From positions 18,891 to 82,890 of the forward strand of contig CAZKBQ010000016.1 of the NCBI GenBank assembly GCA_964550855.1: DNA of 64,000 nucleotides. Reading direction: 5' to 3'. Source of the stretch: JAGOBP01 sp964550855. Its GTDB lineage: Bacteria; Chloroflexota; Anaerolineae; Fen-1058. A program made the position numbers and the translations under genes. This document shows, piece after piece, positions 1-7,233 of this stretch; the first letter of the stretch is position 1; every line of letters starts with the position of its first letter. The notes under the pieces are model-generated. The model was not told the origin of the DNA. It saw only the letters and a program-made list of their open reading frames with translations, and searched no databases.

Positions 1-1237
1 ATTGCTTCAGCAGACGGTCATACTCCGCGCGGCGGGTGGTGTCCGGCAACAGCTTGTCCACGCCGTCGGGCGCCGCTGCCCCCGTGCGAAGGACCAGCAC
101 CACAAAGCCCACCAGCGCCTCGGTGGACGTGAAGTTGCAGTGGCCGTAACGCACGATCGGGATGTTGGTGTGCTTGAAGAACGACCCCGTCAGCAGCGTC
201 TTGGCGGTGTACATCGTCTCGTGCCAGTACGGCACAATCGGATCGCCGGTGGTGTGCATCGTCACCAGCGGACTCGTCAGACGGCCCGACGTCTGATAAT
301 TGGCGTTGATCTCGATCAGCGCCGCCGGATCGGCCGTGAAGCGCGCCACCTGGCGGTTGAGCCGCCAATCGTTGCTGGAACCGACGTACAGGCGGCGGCT
401 GTTGTCGAACGGCTGCCCGCCCAACTCCAGCTTGCCTTCATTGGTGGCGAAGACGTTGTACGACAGAATACCCACCGTCGTCTCGGCCACCGTCGCAGGA
501 TTCGCCGGATCGATCGGCGCGCCCGAAGTCCGCAGCAGCTGCGCGCTGACTGTCGGATTGCTCAACACCGCGCCGCCGATGGCCTGCGACAGCGCCGGCC
601 AGTTCGGCCAGACCAGCGCCTCGTTGATGTCCACCGCACTGTTCGGGATGGCGTGCGCGGGGAAGAAATAATCGAACAAGACGCGGAAATCGGTCCAATA
701 GTTGATCTGGCTGCGGAAGTTGCCAATCGGCCCGCACAGCGCCAACCCGCCGTCGAAGCGATCGGGCTTCTGCTCCACCGCCAGCGCCGTCACCAGCCCG
801 CCCTCAGACGCGCCGATGAGATAGACGCGGCCCGCCGGCCCCACGTGCTGCTCAAAGAACGCCAGCAGGCGATCGACATCCTGCACACCTTCCTTCACCG
901 CCAGGCCGTTCTTGCGATAGCTGGTGGACGCAAACGCATAGCCCAGCGTGTTGGCAATGCCGGGGATGGTGGTCCCGTCCGGCAGCGCCAGCTGCTCAAG
1001 ATACTTGGACATCGGTTCATTGGGCGCCACGTAACCATGCGCAAAGAGCACCAGATCACCGTTCCACGGCCGATCGGCGGGCAGACAGATCAGATACTGT
1101 TCGTGCGTTAGCGGGTCCACTTCGAACGGCAGACAATGGGGGATGGGCACCTGTGGCGACTGTGCTGCGGCGGGTGACACGGGCAGCAACGCCGCCATCA
1201 ACGCGACACTCAGCAGTAACCTGAATCGACGCGACAT
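1..1237 (-). CDS. Secreted alpha/beta hydrolase (3' end beyond window)
   Basis: The minus-strand frame is open from an ATG at 1237 to the window edge (412 codons, no stop). The start is preceded by AGGAGG seven bases upstream. The first 25 residues are a signal peptide (SRRFRLLLSVALMAALLPVSP then AAAQ), so the protein is probably exported. An alpha/beta-hydrolase catalytic set is readable: a nucleophile elbow GASEGG, an acid in HTTGDPIVPYW and a late histidine in GHCNF. An FAHGY oxyanion-type loop lies near the N terminus. The family includes esterases and peptidases, and the substrate cannot be told from sequence. An overlapping plus-strand open frame of similar length is a shadow. The C terminus is missing only because the window ends. 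Confidence 0.8.
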   Translation of the reverse strand, partial: MSRRFRLLLSVALMAALLPVSPAAAQSPQVPIPHCLPFEVDPLTHEQYLICLPADRPWNGDLVLFAHGYVAPNEPMSKYLEQLALPDGTTIPGIANTLGYAFASTSYRKNGLAVKEGVQDVDRLLAFFEQHVGPAGRVYLIGASEGGLVTALAVEQKPDRFDGGLALCGPIGNFRSQINYWTDFRVLFDYFFPAHAIPNSAVDINEALVWPNWPALSQAIGGAVLSNPTVSAQLLRTSGAPIDPANPATVAETTVGILSYNVFATNEGKLELGGQPFDNSRRLYVGSSNDWRLNRQVARFTADPAALIEINANYQTSGRLTSPLVTMHTTGDPIVPYWHETMYTAKTLLTGSFFKHTNIPIVRYGHCNFTSTEALVGFVVLVLRTGAAAPDGVDKLLPDTTRRAEYDRLLKQ

Positions 1238-1393
1238 GTCAAGCCTCCTTGATCAAAGATGCGGTCAAAGACAGATTCCGTTCGGGCAGCTGCGGGCCGA
1301 TCGAGTTTCCGTTCGATCACGCTTATTCTAAGCCCACCGGCAGTGTCACGCGCGTGGAAGTCCCGTAGCAGCGGCGTGAATGTTTTTGCGCGA

Positions 1394-1422
1394 TTGACAA
1401 CGCCTGCCGCGATTGGTATAAT
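1394..1422 (+). promoter_or_regulatory. Consensus sigma-70-type promoter of the hisS leader
   Basis: TTGACA (1394-1399) and TATAAT (1417-1422) are perfect consensus hexamers separated by exactly 17 bases. Transcription should start near 1429-1431, only 2-4 bases before the leader-peptide ATG at 1433. The promoter drives the leader and then hisS. Confidence 0.85.
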
Positions 1423-1432
1423 GTCGCCCATC

Positions 1433-1498
1433 ATGAAAACGCCAATCTGCGCGACGATCCATCCAGCCGGGCCTGCTCATCATCATTTGATGAGTTAA
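1433..1498 (+). CDS. Histidine-rich leader peptide upstream of hisS
   Basis: This is a 21-codon frame from ATG 1433 to TAA 1496-1498. It begins MKTPICATIHP and ends GPAHHHLMS. Four of 21 residues are histidine: codon 10 and the run of three CAT codons at 1478-1486. The predicted transcription start is at most a few bases upstream, so there is no room for a Shine-Dalgarno site and translation would be leaderless or nearly so. The frame ends inside a block of nested hairpins followed by an intrinsic terminator, and histidyl-tRNA synthetase is next. This is the layout of a ribosome-mediated attenuator such as the enterobacterial his leader. The regulatory role is inferred, but the codon content and position are directly visible. 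Confidence 0.75.
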   Translation: MKTPICATIHPAGPAHHHLMS

Positions 1499-1574
1499 TA
1501 TCGGCTGGGTCGCGGCAGAACGTTTTTCTGCATCCGATGGTTTAAGCGTGGCCCGGCGGCCGCGCTTTTTGTTT
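1450..1574 (+). promoter_or_regulatory. Attenuator-like hairpins and terminator in the hisS leader
   Basis: An extended stem is built from CGCGAC 1450-1455 with GTCGCG 1509-1514, CCAGCCG 1463-1469 with CGGCTGG 1502-1508, and CTCATCA 1476-1482 with TGATGAG 1488-1494. A second hairpin follows (GCAGAA 1515-1520 with TTCTGC 1526-1531). The last is a terminator: GCGTGGCC 1546-1553 with GGCCGCGC 1558-1565 (one G-T pair), then TTTTTGTTT. CGCGGC at 1511-1516 is also exactly complementary to GCCGCG at 1559-1564, inside the terminator stem, giving a mutually exclusive antiterminator pairing. A ribosome stalled on the three His codons would cover the left arm of the CCAGCCG stem and release 1502-1516. 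Folding was done by eye. Confidence 0.7.
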
Positions 1575-1632
1575 GCCGGTTGGCCGGCCCACCAACCAAC
1601 TAACCAACTCATTTCCCGGCGCGAGGTTCAGC

Positions 1633-2895
1633 ATGAAACCCACCATCCGGCCCATCAAGGGCACCCGAGACTTCTATCCGGCCGACATGGCCTTCCGAAC
1701 GTGGCTGTACGGCCAGATGAAAGCGGCTTCGCAAAAGTTCGGTTATCAGGAATACGAAGCGCCGCTGCTCGAATCGCTGGAGTTGTACGCGGCCAAAAGC
1801 GGCGAAGAGCTGGTCAAAGAGCAGGCCTTCGTCTTTAATGATCGCGGCGGCGATCAGGTCACACTCCGCCCGGAGCTCACGCCCAGCCTGGCCCGCATGG
1901 TGGCGCAGAAACAGCGCGAGCTGCCCAAGCCCATCCGCTGGTGGTCGTTTGGCCCGTTCTGGCGCTACGAGCGCCCGCAGAAAGGGCGCACGCGCGAGTT
2001 CTTCCAGTGGAACATCGATCTGCTGGGCATCAACTCGCCCTACGCCGACGCCGAACTGGTGGCCGTGGGAGTGGAGTTCTTCAAGTCGGTGGGCTTTACA
2101 CCGCAGCAGATCGTCATCAAAGTCAACAGCCGCAAGTTGATGGAGGCGCAGATCAAGGCGCTGGGGGTGGCCGCCGTGGACGGCGTGTACCGCCTCATCG
2201 ACAAGCTGGACAAGCTGCCCGCCGACAAATGGCGCGCGTATGGCATCGAAGACATCGGCCTGAGCGCCGATCAAATGGAGCGCCTGAGCGCGCTGCTCAA
2301 CAACGCCGAGCTGTGGCAGCAGTCCGACGAGTTGACGGCGTTTTTTGCTGCCATCGACGAGCTGGGCGTGCGCGACTACGTGGAGTTTGACGCGTCGGTG
2401 ATCCGCGGGTTGGCGTACTATACCGGCGTGGTCTTCGAAGCGCGCGATCGCAGCGGCGAGTTCCGCGCCATTTTGGGCGGCGGTCGCTATGACAACCTCG
2501 TCGCCGACGTGGGCGGTGAGCCGCTGGGCGGCATCGGCTTTGCGATGGGCGATGTGGTGATCGGGCTGGTCATCGAGCAGTACGGTCTCAAGCCCACGCT
2601 GCGCCCTGCCCCGGCGAACGTCATCGTGACGGTGTTCGACAAGGCGCTGCTGAAAGTCTCGGCCCGGGTGGCCGCGCAGCTCCGATCGGGTGGCGTAAAC
2701 ACCGAGTTGTTTCCCGAAGCGGCCAAACTCGATCGACAATTGAAATACGCCAACGCGCAATCGATCCCGGTGGCAGTCATCATCGGCCCGGACGAAGCCG
2801 CGCAAGAACGCGCCACCGTGCGCGATCTGCGAACCGGTGCGCAGCAGGTGGTGGCCCAGGATCAGCTTGTGATAACGGTGAAAAACCTCTTGTGA
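1633..2895 (+). CDS. hisS: Histidine--tRNA ligase
   Basis: This 420-residue class II aminoacyl-tRNA synthetase charges tRNA-His with histidine in the cytoplasm. ATG 1633 is chosen because the protein then starts MKPTIRPIKGTRDFYP, the normal HisRS N terminus, and GCGAGG lies just upstream; the open frame extends further but lacks homology. Motif 2 (RYERPQKGRTREFFQWNID), the HisRS signature around RGLAYYTG and motif 3 (GGGRYDNL, then GGIGFAMG) are all present. A C-terminal anticodon-binding domain follows. Length is normal for the family. The gene lies downstream of a His-codon leader and terminator, and tRNA-His follows 58 bp after its stop, so the enzyme, its substrate tRNA and a His-sensing leader are neighbours. 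Confidence 0.97.
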   Translation: MKPTIRPIKGTRDFYPADMAFRTWLYGQMKAASQKFGYQEYEAPLLESLELYAAKSGEELVKEQAFVFNDRGGDQVTLRPELTPSLARMVAQKQRELPKPIRWWSFGPFWRYERPQKGRTREFFQWNIDLLGINSPYADAELVAVGVEFFKSVGFTPQQIVIKVNSRKLMEAQIKALGVAAVDGVYRLIDKLDKLPADKWRAYGIEDIGLSADQMERLSALLNNAELWQQSDELTAFFAAIDELGVRDYVEFDASVIRGLAYYTGVVFEARDRSGEFRAILGGGRYDNLVADVGGEPLGGIGFAMGDVVIGLVIEQYGLKPTLRPAPANVIVTVFDKALLKVSARVAAQLRSGGVNTELFPEAAKLDRQLKYANAQSIPVAVIIGPDEAAQERATVRDLRTGAQQVVAQDQLVITVKNLL

Positions 2896-2918
2896 AAGTC
2901 GCGGGCGCGTGGTAAAAT
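2890..2918 (+). promoter_or_regulatory. Likely promoter of tRNA-His
   Basis: TTGTGA (2890-2895) overlaps the hisS stop codon and is followed after 17 bases by TAAAAT (2913-2918). The predicted start near 2925 lies about 30 bases before the tRNA, so the tRNA could be transcribed independently of the attenuated hisS transcript. Confidence 0.5.
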
Positions 2919-2953
2919 TTGGTCGCGCCGCAGGGGTATGAGGCGCGTAAAAT

Positions 2954-3026
2954 GGTGCCTGTAGCTCAATGGCAGAGTACTGGACTGTGGATCCAGTTGT
3001 TGCGGGTTCGACCCCCGTCAGGCACC
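2954..3026 (+). tRNA. tRNA-His (GTG anticodon)
   Basis: The cloverleaf is complete. The acceptor stem GTGCCTG (2955-2961) pairs with CAGGCAC (3019-3025). The D arm starts TAGCTC, the anticodon stem CTGGA/TCCAG encloses loop CTGTGGA with anticodon GTG, and the T arm carries GGGTTCGACCC. The extra 5' G at 2954 opposite C at 3026 is the G-1:C73 pair that identifies tRNA-His. The bases after C73 are CAG, so CCA is not fully encoded and would be added enzymatically. Confidence 0.96.
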
Positions 3027-3154
3027 CAGACCATGAAGAATGATCAATGACCAGGGCAACGGTTATTGATCATTTTTGTTGTGGGCGACGTGGCAATCCG
3101 GCGGAAGATGGGATACACTTAAGCCGTGAATTCAGGCTTGAAAGGATCGACATC

Positions 3155-3625
3155 GTGAGCGAATTCCATTTGAAAGTGGGCGACCCGGCCCCCGATTTTG
3201 AGCTGCCGAGCGATACCGGCGCCAGGGTCAAGTTGTCGTCGCTGCGCGGGCGGCGCGTGGTGGTGTACTTCTATCCCAAGGACGACACGCCCGGCTGTAC
3301 CACCCAGGCCTGCGGCTTCCGCGACAACTACGTGACGATTCAAGAGAAGAACGCCGTGGTGCTGGGCATCAGCCCCGACGGCGAAAAGTCGCACATGAAG
3401 TTCAAGACGAAGTTCAACCTGCCGTTCACTCTGCTGTCCGATGAAGATCACGCCGTGGCGGAGTTGTACGGCGTGTGGGGTGAAAAGTCGATGCTGGGCA
3501 AGAAGTACATGGGCGTCAAGCGCAGCCACTTCGTCGTGGATGAAAACGGCACACTGATCGACGTGCAGTACAACATCAAGCCGGAAGCCAGCGTGGCCGG
3601 CGCGCTCCAGGTGATTGGCGCGTAG
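3155..3625 (+). CDS. bcp: Thioredoxin-dependent peroxiredoxin, Bcp/PrxQ type
   Basis: This 156-residue peroxiredoxin reduces hydrogen and organic peroxides in the cytoplasm using thioredoxin. The motif YFYPKDDTPGCTTQACGF holds the peroxidatic Cys (GCTT) and the resolving Cys five residues later, the atypical 2-Cys arrangement of the Bcp subfamily. GTG 3155 is chosen over the upstream ATG at 3047 because it has AAAGGA eight bases upstream and gives the usual length and N terminus (VSEFHLKVGDPAPDF). The extra 36 residues of the longer frame have no family counterpart and run back nearly to the tRNA. It is a single-gene unit between tRNA-His and a convergent ftsK operon. Confidence 0.93.
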   Translation: MSEFHLKVGDPAPDFELPSDTGARVKLSSLRGRRVVVYFYPKDDTPGCTTQACGFRDNYVTIQEKNAVVLGISPDGEKSHMKFKTKFNLPFTLLSDEDHAVAELYGVWGEKSMLGKKYMGVKRSHFVVDENGTLIDVQYNIKPEASVAGALQVIGA

Positions 3626-3749
3626 ATTAAAACGCCCGCCGCACTACTCAAACGAGTAGCCGCGCGCATCGGCCTGCTCGCTCCGGCATAGGAAATTGAG
3701 GCTAGAACGCCCAAAATAGGCTAAAGGTCACACAGCCACAGGCGCAGTC

Positions 3750-3862
3750 TGTCGCTATACTGATCCTGGTCGATGTGCAGGCGGTGGCACGCGATCAAGC
3801 CGGCGCCTTCACCGCAAACGGCGCGGCGCGAAGAGATCCCCTTCGCGCCGCGTGCGTTTTTC
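3750..3862 (+). terminator. Strong intrinsic terminator; possible small RNA upstream
   Basis: CGCGGCGCGAAG (3822-3833) pairs perfectly with CTTCGCGCCGCG (3841-3852) around a 7-base loop, followed by TGCGTTTTTC. It reads rightward and protects the convergent ftsK 3' end. It lies about 200 bp after the bcp stop, unusually far for a bcp terminator. A TATACT box near 3755 and partly self-complementary sequence between 3760 and 3820 leave room for a small RNA of about 100 nt. The terminator is clear; the RNA is speculative. Confidence 0.7.
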
Positions 3863-3888
3863 AGTACGGAGCCCGATCGGTCGTCAGC

Positions 3889-6138
3889 CTAACCCCAGTC
3901 CTCAGGATTCTCGTCGTCCGCGCCGCCGATGAGCACCATTCGGGTGCGGCCGGCCTTCTGCTCCGGCCCGACCACACCCATCTCCTCCAGCCGATCGAGC
4001 AGATTCGCCGCCTTGGGGAAGCCCAGATTCAACTTGCGCTGCAACAGCGAAGCGCTGGCCGAACGCTGCTTCTTCACCACTTCGATGGCCTTTGCCAGCA
4101 GCACCTCGTCGTCATCTTCCAGTGCGGCCGTGGTGGGGCTGGCCTGCGCGATCTCCTCCAGCCGCTCCACTCTGGTCTGCGCCCATGGCGCTGGCTCGGC
4201 GGCCTCGTCGGCGTAGGCTTCGCGCCAGAAGCCCACCACCCGATCGATCTCGCGCTCGCTGACGTAACACCCCTGCACGCGAATCGGCCCGTTGGCCGTA
4301 GGCGACAGGAACAGCATATCGCCCTTGCCCAGCAGCGTCTCCGCGCCCACGCTGTCCAGGATCACGCGGCTGTCCATGCCCGACGCCACCGAGAACGCTA
4401 TGCGCGCCGGGAAGTTGGCCTTGATCAGGCCCGTGACCACGTCGGTGGACGGGCGCTGCGTGGCGATGACTAAGTGGATGCCCGTAGCGCGCGCCATCTG
4501 CGCGATGCGGCAGATGGTCTTCTCGATCTCGACCGGCGCGCTCAGCATCAGGTCGGACAGTTCGTCGATCATCACCGCCAGGTACGGCAGCTTGTCGCCG
4601 CCGGTGTCCAGCATCTGCTGGTTGTATTCGCCAATGTGGCGCACGCCCAGCGCCGCAAACTCCTTGTACCGCCGGTCCATCTCGCGCGTCACCCAGCGCA
4701 GCACGCCCACCACCTGCTCCAGCTCAGTCTCAACCTTGCCATACAGATGCGGCAGGCCGTTGTACCGGATCAATTCCACCATCTTCGGATCGATCATCAC
4801 CAATCGCAGATCCTCCGGGGTGTTATTGGCGATGAGCGACATGATGATGGCGTTGATGCACACGCTCTTGCCCGAGCCGGTTGTGCCCGCGATCAGAATA
4901 TGCGGCATCGCGCCCAGGTCGGCGGCAATCGCCGCGCCGCTCACGTCGCGGCCCAGCGCAAAGGCCAGCGGGGAGTTGAGCTTCTGGAAAGCGTTGCTCG
5001 TCAGCACGCCGCGCAGACCCACCATGGCGATCTGATCGTTGGGCACTTCAATACCCACAAACGACTCGCCCGGCACCGGCGCTTCAATGCGCAGCGTGGG
5101 CGCGGCCAGCGCCAGCGCCAGATCGTTGGCCAGCGAGGTGATCTGCGCCACGCGCACCTTCACGCGCTTCACCTCGCCGTCGCTCTGCGCCCGCTCAATG
5201 TAGCCCGGCTCCACGCCGAACTGCGTCACGGCCGGGCCTTGCGACACGCGCACCACGCTGGCTTCCAGTCCAAACTGCCGCAGCGTCTCTTCAATCACCC
5301 GCGACTTGCGCTCGATCTCGCCTTCGGTGATCGACGCCAGGGTGTGTTCCTCCAGCAGATCAAGACCGGGCAAATAGCGCGGCCGCTTGATCTTCCGGGG
5401 TTTTTCTTCGGTCTTGACGATCTTCAGCGGCAGCTGCGTGGCGGTGACCGGCAGGGTCTTGGGTGAGACATCCTTGGGCGGCACGATCTCTTCTTCGCTG
5501 GTGCTAATCTCGATCGGCGCAGCGGAGTCCGATCGGGCCGGTTGATCGATCGAGGGCCGGGTGAGCCGCGCGCGGAGGTTGATCACCAGCCGATTGAGCC
5601 ACTCGCCCAACGGGATCGCCAGTCCCCACGTCAATGCCGCCACGCCGACGACGCCGAACAACGCGCCCAGCAGGCCGCGATCGATACCGGCCAACATCGT
5701 CACCAGCGCCCAGCCGAACAGCCCGCCGCCTTCGCCGCGCTGAAAGGTCTCCCACGCCTTGGGATTGGCGGCCAGCGCGTGCAGCGCGCCCAGTAGCGCG
5801 AAGAAGGCGATCTCCAGCCCGATGATGCTCTGCCACGGCACGTGCAGCACCGCGCCACGGCCCAGTTGGATGAGCAGCACACCGCCCAGCGCGATGAGCA
5901 GCACGGCCGCGAAGGCCCCCCAGCCAAACAACCAGTACAGCGCGCCGCTCCACCAATTGACCAGGCTGCCGGTAGTGAGAAACGTGAGCGAGAGGAAAGA
6001 CAGTATCGCCAGCGCGAGGAGCAACACGCCGGCGATTTCGCGGCCGCGCGCCCCAAAGACCACGCGCAGCTGACGGCGGCGCGTGCTGGTGGCAGTACGC
6101 GCCGCCCCGGATGATTTGCGAGCCGATGACTTAGACAT
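3889..6138 (-). CDS. ftsK: DNA translocase FtsK/SpoIIIE
   Basis: This 749-residue membrane-anchored hexameric ATPase pumps chromosomal DNA at the division septum. After a short basic N terminus come four or more hydrophobic segments (roughly residues 25-180), then a Pro/Ser-rich linker. The motor domain has Walker A GTTGSGKSV near residue 420 and Walker B LVMIDPKMVEL. A C-terminal winged-helix gamma domain (last 65 residues, LLQRKLNLGFPKAANLLDRLE) would read polar sequences on DNA. ATG 6138 (MSKSSARKSS) is preferred over the longer frame because it overlaps the stop of the upstream S1-domain gene by 8 bp (ATGTCTAA), a normal coupled junction. The motor sequence is fully canonical. Confidence 0.95.
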   Translation of the reverse strand: MSKSSARKSSGAARTATSTRRRQLRVVFGARGREIAGVLLLALAILSFLSLTFLTTGSLVNWWSGALYWLFGWGAFAAVLLIALGGVLLIQLGRGAVLHVPWQSIIGLEIAFFALLGALHALAANPKAWETFQRGEGGGLFGWALVTMLAGIDRGLLGALFGVVGVAALTWGLAIPLGEWLNRLVINLRARLTRPSIDQPARSDSAAPIEISTSEEEIVPPKDVSPKTLPVTATQLPLKIVKTEEKPRKIKRPRYLPGLDLLEEHTLASITEGEIERKSRVIEETLRQFGLEASVVRVSQGPAVTQFGVEPGYIERAQSDGEVKRVKVRVAQITSLANDLALALAAPTLRIEAPVPGESFVGIEVPNDQIAMVGLRGVLTSNAFQKLNSPLAFALGRDVSGAAIAADLGAMPHILIAGTTGSGKSVCINAIIMSLIANNTPEDLRLVMIDPKMVELIRYNGLPHLYGKVETELEQVVGVLRWVTREMDRRYKEFAALGVRHIGEYNQQMLDTGGDKLPYLAVMIDELSDLMLSAPVEIEKTICRIAQMARATGIHLVIATQRPSTDVVTGLIKANFPARIAFSVASGMDSRVILDSVGAETLLGKGDMLFLSPTANGPIRVQGCYVSEREIDRVVGFWREAYADEAAEPAPWAQTRVERLEEIAQASPTTAALEDDDEVLLAKAIEVVKKQRSASASLLQRKLNLGFPKAANLLDRLEEMGVVGPEQKAGRTRMVLIGGADDENPEDWG

Positions 6139-7141
6139 GAAACTCGGATTGCGGCAGACGGAAGACGGCATCGTCCATGTCGGCAGCCGGCTCCATGTCG
6201 TCATCCGCAGTCCGCATTTGCGCCTGGGCCTGGCGCAGCGACAGCCCCAGCCGCCGGTGCGCCACGTTCACGTTCAAAACCTTGACCTGCACCCACTCGC
6301 CTTCATGCACCACGTTGCGCGGATGCAGAAAAGTGCCTTCGGCCAGTTCCGAGATGTGAATCAGGCCCTCAACGCCTTCTTCCAGCCGCACAAACGCGCC
6401 GAAGTCCACCACGGTCGTCACCACGCCTTGGACGATCTGATCGATCACGTATCGCTCGGCGACGGTGGCCCACGGATCAGGCTGCAGGCGCTTGACGCTC
6501 AGGGCCACGCGCCGCTGCGCGCGATCGACATTCATCACATACACGTCCACCGTCTGACCGGTCTTCAGCACATCGCCGGGATGATTGATGCGCCCCCAAG
6601 AAATCTCACTGATGTGCGCCAGCCCTTCCACGCCGCCCAGATCGATGAACGCGCCGAAGTCGCACACGGTCGTCACCACGCCGCAGCGCTTCTGGCCCGG
6701 CTGCATTTCAGCCATGAGCAATTCCAATCGGGCGCGATCGTTGTAGGCCAGCCGTTCGGACAACACAAAGCGGCCGCGCGCCCGATCAAGTTCGATAACC
6801 TTGCCGCGCACCTCGGTGCCCACCCGCCGGGCAAATTCCGCCTTGCGTTGTTCGTCATCGGTGACGGCCGGCATGCCGATCAAATGCGACGACGGCACGA
6901 AGCCGTGCAGGCCCTGCCAGTCGACGAGCAGGCCGCCGCGGTTGAAGCCGGTTGCCTGGACTGTCAGCACCTCGTCGGCATCACACGCCCGCTGCGCCGA
7001 CGCCCACAGCAGATCGATGGGGCGCTGCGCGAGGCCGGACTGGCCGTTGGCCGCCGGGGGCGCTTCCTTCAGCGTCGCTTCAACATCGGTCAGTAACGCC
7101 TGCCAATAACCATCTTCAAATTCATTGTCATTCGGTTCCAT
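6131..7141 (-). CDS. S1 RNA-binding domain protein (RpsA-like)
   Basis: This 336-residue cytoplasmic RNA-binding protein has three S1-type OB folds at roughly 55-125, 145-217 and 227-305. The last two are typical (VCDFGAFIDLGGVEGLAHISEI and VVDFGAFVRLEEGVEGLIHISEL). The first is divergent (GFNRGGLLVDWQGLHGFVPSSHL) but matches the anchor-type repeat of bacterial ribosomal protein S1. Three to four repeats are usual for S1 homologues outside Proteobacteria, so this may serve as S1, bringing mRNA to the 30S subunit. An acidic N terminus and tail flank the repeats. AGGAG lies seven bases before the ATG. It is the first gene of a two-gene unit with ftsK. Confidence 0.85.
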   Translation of the reverse strand: MEPNDNEFEDGYWQALLTDVEATLKEAPPAANGQSGLAQRPIDLLWASAQRACDADEVLTVQATGFNRGGLLVDWQGLHGFVPSSHLIGMPAVTDDEQRKAEFARRVGTEVRGKVIELDRARGRFVLSERLAYNDRARLELLMAEMQPGQKRCGVVTTVCDFGAFIDLGGVEGLAHISEISWGRINHPGDVLKTGQTVDVYVMNVDRAQRRVALSVKRLQPDPWATVAERYVIDQIVQGVVTTVVDFGAFVRLEEGVEGLIHISELAEGTFLHPRNVVHEGEWVQVKVLNVNVAHRRLGLSLRQAQAQMRTADDDMEPAADMDDAVFRLPQSEFHV

Positions 7142-7195
7142 ATCCCTGCTCCTGAGTGCCGGACACTGACTAAGACCACGGCCGATAGATGCTCT

Positions 7196-7225
7196 ATTCT
7201 ACAAAGAAATTCAAAAATAAGCCAA
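7196..7225 (-). promoter_or_regulatory. Promoter of the S1-domain gene / ftsK unit
   Basis: Reading the minus strand, TTGGCT (7225-7220) and TAGAAT (7201-7196) are separated by 18 bases, with start near 7189 and a 5' UTR of about 48 bases. The TAGAATAGAGC that includes the -10 recurs exactly at the GNAT gene start (9794-9784). Confidence 0.55.
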
Positions 7226-7233
7226 ATCGTCAA

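Noticed and set aside
2..1111. Plus-strand open frame of 369 codons at the left edge
   Set aside because: It is the shadow of the minus-strand hydrolase, which has a signal peptide, ribosome site and a full catalytic motif set; the plus frame is Arg/His-rich and without homology.
1429..1575. hisS leader as a T-box riboswitch, 6S RNA or other stand-alone ncRNA
   Set aside because: There is no T-box core sequence (TGGNACCGCG type) and no 6S-like open central bubble. The His-codon leader frame explains the structure better.
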